DNA of 64,000 nt from Calliphora vicina (taxonomy: Eukaryota; Arthropoda; Insecta; Diptera; Calliphoridae), in the NCBI RefSeq assembly GCF_958450345.1, contig NC_088781.1, positions 22,783,857-22,847,856 of the forward strand, given 5' to 3'. Of this stretch, positions 60,540-64,000 are shown one piece after another; within the stretch, counting starts at the first letter, position 1; each line of letters opens with the position of its first letter. The position numbers were made by a program, and so were the translations under genes. The notes beneath the pieces were generated by a model. That model ran no database searches and was not told where the DNA came from. It saw only the letters and a program-made list of their open reading frames with translations.

Positions 60540-62420
60540 GTTGGTTGCAGAACTCCGTCCTTCAAAAATATTGCAATTTTTCATTGATTTGTTGTTGAAT
60601 AAAATATAAAGAAAATTTCTAAATTTTTTGGTATAAAAAAGTGCAATACTTCTAAAGGACGTAGTTTTAAAGTGACATAGTTTTTAATTTAATTGGGATA
60701 TTGACTTGAAATTTTTTATAAGACCAAGAATTAACTTATCTAAACAAAAAAAACAAAACAGTTCGAAATGAATGTGGATCAAATTTTTGATAATATTTGC
60801 ATTCCTATTCAAATTTTTATACATATTTTAGTTTTAGAAACTCAAAAAATATGTAATAAAATCTTTATTTACTAACAAAACTCAATGAAATTTTTAATGT
60901 TTTTTTAAATTAGTCATTCTTAATAACAAAGTGTAAAAAACCTAGTCAGAAGGTCAAAAGCAATCCCGCCAAATTCTGATTTTTACAATTTTGCCCATAG
61001 GGTCCATATTTCCCTCGGGGCACACTGTGGTAGATCGCAAATCTAACTGGACAAAATTAATAAATCACGTTGGGTTCACTTCTCACTTATGAATCATATA
61101 AAAAATGAGTTCAAATATATAAACGATTATAAAAAACCAACTTTTTTTTCGCAATGTATTTTGGGAGTTTTTACCCATTCTTCAAAAATTTTCTTTCGTG
61201 AAAAAGTAGAAGTCATACAGGAAAAGTGAAAAATTGTATGGCGGTCGCAAGATGTTTTTGATTTACCTTGAAGTGAACACTTGAAAGATTAACTCAAATA
61301 TAGTTTTACACCGGAACTATCCGGAATAAACAGCTTTAACTCTATTTGAAAAATGGAAATATTTTATTTTGTCTTTGTGTAGGTCATACTGGAAAAGTGA
61401 AAAAAATGTATGGCGGTCGCAAAAATCCGCAAGATGTTTTTGATTTACCTTAAAGTGAACACTTGAAAGATTAACCCAAATATAGTTTTACAGCGGAACT
61501 ATGCGGAATAAACAGCTTTAACTCTACTTGAAATAAGGAAATATTTTATTTTTTTAAATTTCTGATCTTCTCACAAAAAGTAGTTTTTTTTAATAGTTAC
61601 AATGAAAATAATTAAATGAAAATTGTTGCATATTTTCTTGAAATAGAGCTTAATAATAATATAAAAAAATTATGACAATAAAATCACCGTAGCCTTTTTA
61701 ATGATAAACCAAAGTCACACAAAAAATACACTTCTCTTTGAAATCTTAATGTACCTGTTGACAACAACTGACTTTAAAGCTTAATTTTTCCTAATCGGAG
61801 CTAAAAACCAAAAAAAACAAAACATGAATTACAGTTCCCTATTGTATTGAGAAGCTCATTAAATGATCAGAAGGAATGTTGCCAGACATTTATTTTTTAA
61901 TTTTGTCCAGCTAGATTTGTGATTTACCACAGTGTGCGGGGCTGGGATAAATACGGAACACACCAGGTTTCGAAAAGCTGCTTTCAGTTTTTTGATTCCA
62001 GCTTTGGTATTTTAGAACATGTGACCAAAATTTGAAAATTTTATAAAAAAAATAGGTCACATTCCGAAGGGAATAGGTTCGACATATTCGAAAAGTAGGC
62101 CATGTTTTTCATACCAAAATATTCTCCATAAAGATTCCTTACATAAAATTACAAAATTGTTGTATGATCTCAAAGACTATTTTTTTAATAAAAAAATAGT
62201 TAAGTCACCTTTTCGACAAAAAATAGCAAAAATCAAATATTTTTTGAATATTTCAATTGAAAATCGTTTATTTTTGGATCCATAATCGATATTGCTCTGA
62301 AATCTTCTGTATGTTATTCATAATTTAGTCCATTCGGTCCAAAAGTACGCCTATATTTTTAAAAAAGCGGACAAAGGTATGGCAAAATTTTAAAATTTAA
62401 ATTTTAAAATGCCTATAACT
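60540..62420. mobile_element. Diverged copy of the 5824-type element, with insertion
   Basis: Flanks 60540-61020 and 61942-62420 align with the centre and arm of 5824-7668: TCCTTCAAAAATATTGCA, AAGAACATGT-type motifs, and AAAATGCCTATAACT at the right. The terminal CACAGTG is missing on the right. It is interrupted at 61021-61936 by another element. Confidence 0.7.
61021..61936. mobile_element. Nested 916 bp element, CGGGG target duplication
   Basis: Ends are CACACTGTGGTAGATCGCAA and the inverse of CACACTGTGGTAAATCACAA; about 40 bp of terminal inverted repeat with three mismatches. CGGGG flanks it on both sides (61016-61020, 61937-61941), while the related sequence at 6606-6610 has one copy of that site (as CCCCG). 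Inside, a segment of about 170 bp is tandemly duplicated (61208-61375 and 61383-61553). No transposase. Five-base GC-rich duplication and CACNNTG-like end suggest Transib; that is inference. Confidence 0.85.
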
Positions 62421-62850
62421 GTAATGCCTGTAAATTCATACTTTTTATGAATTTCTATTTTAGGTAAATTCTCTGTGAGTTGTTGAGTTTTCCCCAATTA
62501 ATTTGCCACGTAAAAAACATAAGGTAGACATGCTACATATGAATGGATAGGGGATTTTGTCTATTTTTCAAAAATATATATAACTTTTGACAATTAAAAA
62601 ATTCATGGAATACTTTTTGAAAAATATGACAAAAAATTCTTTTCATTGAATTTTATTTATAAACCAAACATTTATTTTTGATGATAATTTTTTTTACTAA
62701 ACATATTTTTATTTTCACCACAAATTTTATCGTTTATCCTTGAGTTTCATCCAGTTATTTGACAGCCATATTCCAAATTATGAACTTTTTTTCCATTTAT
62801 AAATACTGATTTTCAAAATTTTGCTCAGAATATCTTTTAACGAAAAATCG

Positions 62851-63412
62851 TTTTCATTCGCATAAAAATTATTTACATATTATCCATACTAGCGTATGAT
62901 TAATATGTAATTGTTTCTATGAATTAAATAATAATCATACGTTCAGTTGAGTAATAAAACAATTTCTAGTGATTTGAATTGTATTTGTTCACTGTTAGTT
63001 TGGAGTTTTCTTTATCCTACAAACAAATTTTTATTAGGCTTTGAACTTTTTATGGATGAAGAGCTAATTTTCAAGTTTTTACAATTCAGAAATATTTGAA
63101 ATACAAATGGAAATGCTGTAGTTATGGAAAATGACTGCAATGAAGAATTCTATTAATTTTCTTTGGTTACGATTATTGTACATGTTGTTCATCCTGAAAT
63201 AAACTGTCTAGAACTTAGTGGAGTTTCATAAACATTTTGTCTCTATTTTTTGCTAGCTTTTGATAATTTTTCATAAAAAGTTTAGAAATTTATTAATCAA
63301 AAATAAAACCAGCTGGCTAACTAACATTCTAACAAACAACAAAATATCTTGGGGAAAGTATTTTAGCAATTACACTGAAATTCATGAAAATCCTTAAAAT
63401 CAAAACAGCATT
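62851..63412 (+). repeat. Segmental duplication, copy 2 (~0.56 kb)
   Basis: Paralogue of 57442-58047, same orientation, 5.4 kb away, lying just right of the nested transposon block. Distinct substitutions and small deletions. Confidence 0.85.
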
Positions 63413-63414
63413 TC

Positions 63415-64000
63415 TTTTAATGAAATTTTACACTTATATTATATTTTTATTTAAAATGTAAAAATAAAAAAAAAAAACATTTAAATTTGTAATCAGGAAT
63501 CCTGCAGTTCCCATAAAATGGGATTTTATATTTTTTTTGGCTATAATATCCATACCATGAGCCGGGTTATAGAAACCCTCTACAAAACAATTAAGAACAT
63601 ATTGGACCATCTAAAATGGGTTACTATATTTTGATATCGAGTAAGCGATTTGAAAATTTTTGCCCTAAAATTGAATTCTATATAAAAACTATGAGTTTTT
63701 TGAATGGATCTGGTCCCCTCGGTATTAAAAATTTTTTTCCATTGAAAATATTTTATGTAAAGTTAGCTTTTCAAAAAGTACAAATTCTTTGTACATCCTC
63801 TTAGAAATGTTTTAAATAACTTAAAAAGAATAAAAGTACTTTTTTCCCAAAAAAAATCGCCTTTTCAAAATTGTTTAAATTTAAATGCATGTAACTTTGT
63901 ACTCAATCAAGATTTTTAAGCAATTCTTTCTATATTGGATATATAAATTTGTTGTTAATAATATAAAAGAAAAATGGATAAAATCGGGAAATATTTGGAA
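63415..64000. other. No gene seen
   Basis: A+T-rich. The frame 63616-63804 has no recognisable domain. Confidence 0.5.

Overview
This window looks like an intron-rich, transposon-rich piece of an insect genome, most likely a higher (brachyceran) fly. The evidence is its strong A+T bias, fly-type splice signals with CTAAT branch sites, several mariner remnants, DINE-1/INE-1-like dispersed repeats, a TTAA-flanked MITE, a non-autonomous Helitron and a gypsy-type solo LTR. The species is not determined. No tRNA, rRNA, CRISPR array or bacterial-style operon was seen. Almost all the short open frames are chance frames or frames inside repeats.

Gene content. One convincing protein-coding segment was found: a large exon at 40105-42705 (+) encoding 867 residues of a secreted, Thr/Ser-rich, mucin-like protein with a signal peptide. 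A 3' splice site 240 bases upstream implies an earlier non-coding exon. A perfect GTAAGT donor ends the exon in phase 0. A 90-base candidate next exon lies at 53549-53638 (+): it is phase-compatible, more GC-rich than its surroundings, and has a CTAAT branch site and a GTAAGT donor. If both are right, most of the window is intron: 5' UTR intron on the left and a 10.8 kb coding intron on the right.

Layout. 1-15 kb: foldback-type elements (family F1), an intact 1.85 kb inverted-repeat element with a CAATG target duplication, a piggyBac-like MITE, a Helitron and mariner fragments. 15.7-17.5 kb: five tandem copies of a ~366 bp unit. 17.7-20.1 kb: two head-to-tail DINE-like elements, one split by a 317 bp ATTA microsatellite. 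21-38 kb: a complete F1 foldback, hAT-like and TA-flanked MITEs, two mariner pseudogenes, five members of a second DINE-like family and a Helitron 5' end. 39.8-42.8 kb: the gene exon. 43-48 kb: mariner remnants and a 594 bp solo LTR with an ATAT duplication. 48.7-57.4 kb: three related minisatellites built around a TTTCTATAGAAA-type palindrome; the first contains 18 regularly spaced TATCGATA (DRE) sites. 57.4-63.4 kb: two copies of a ~0.6 kb duplicated segment flanking a nested transposon block, whose inner element has a CGGGG target duplication and can be checked against an empty site elsewhere in the window.

The genes do not form a pathway. The main biology here is one secreted-protein gene embedded in mobile and satellite DNA. 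Short stretches not listed showed only unique-looking A+T-rich sequence.
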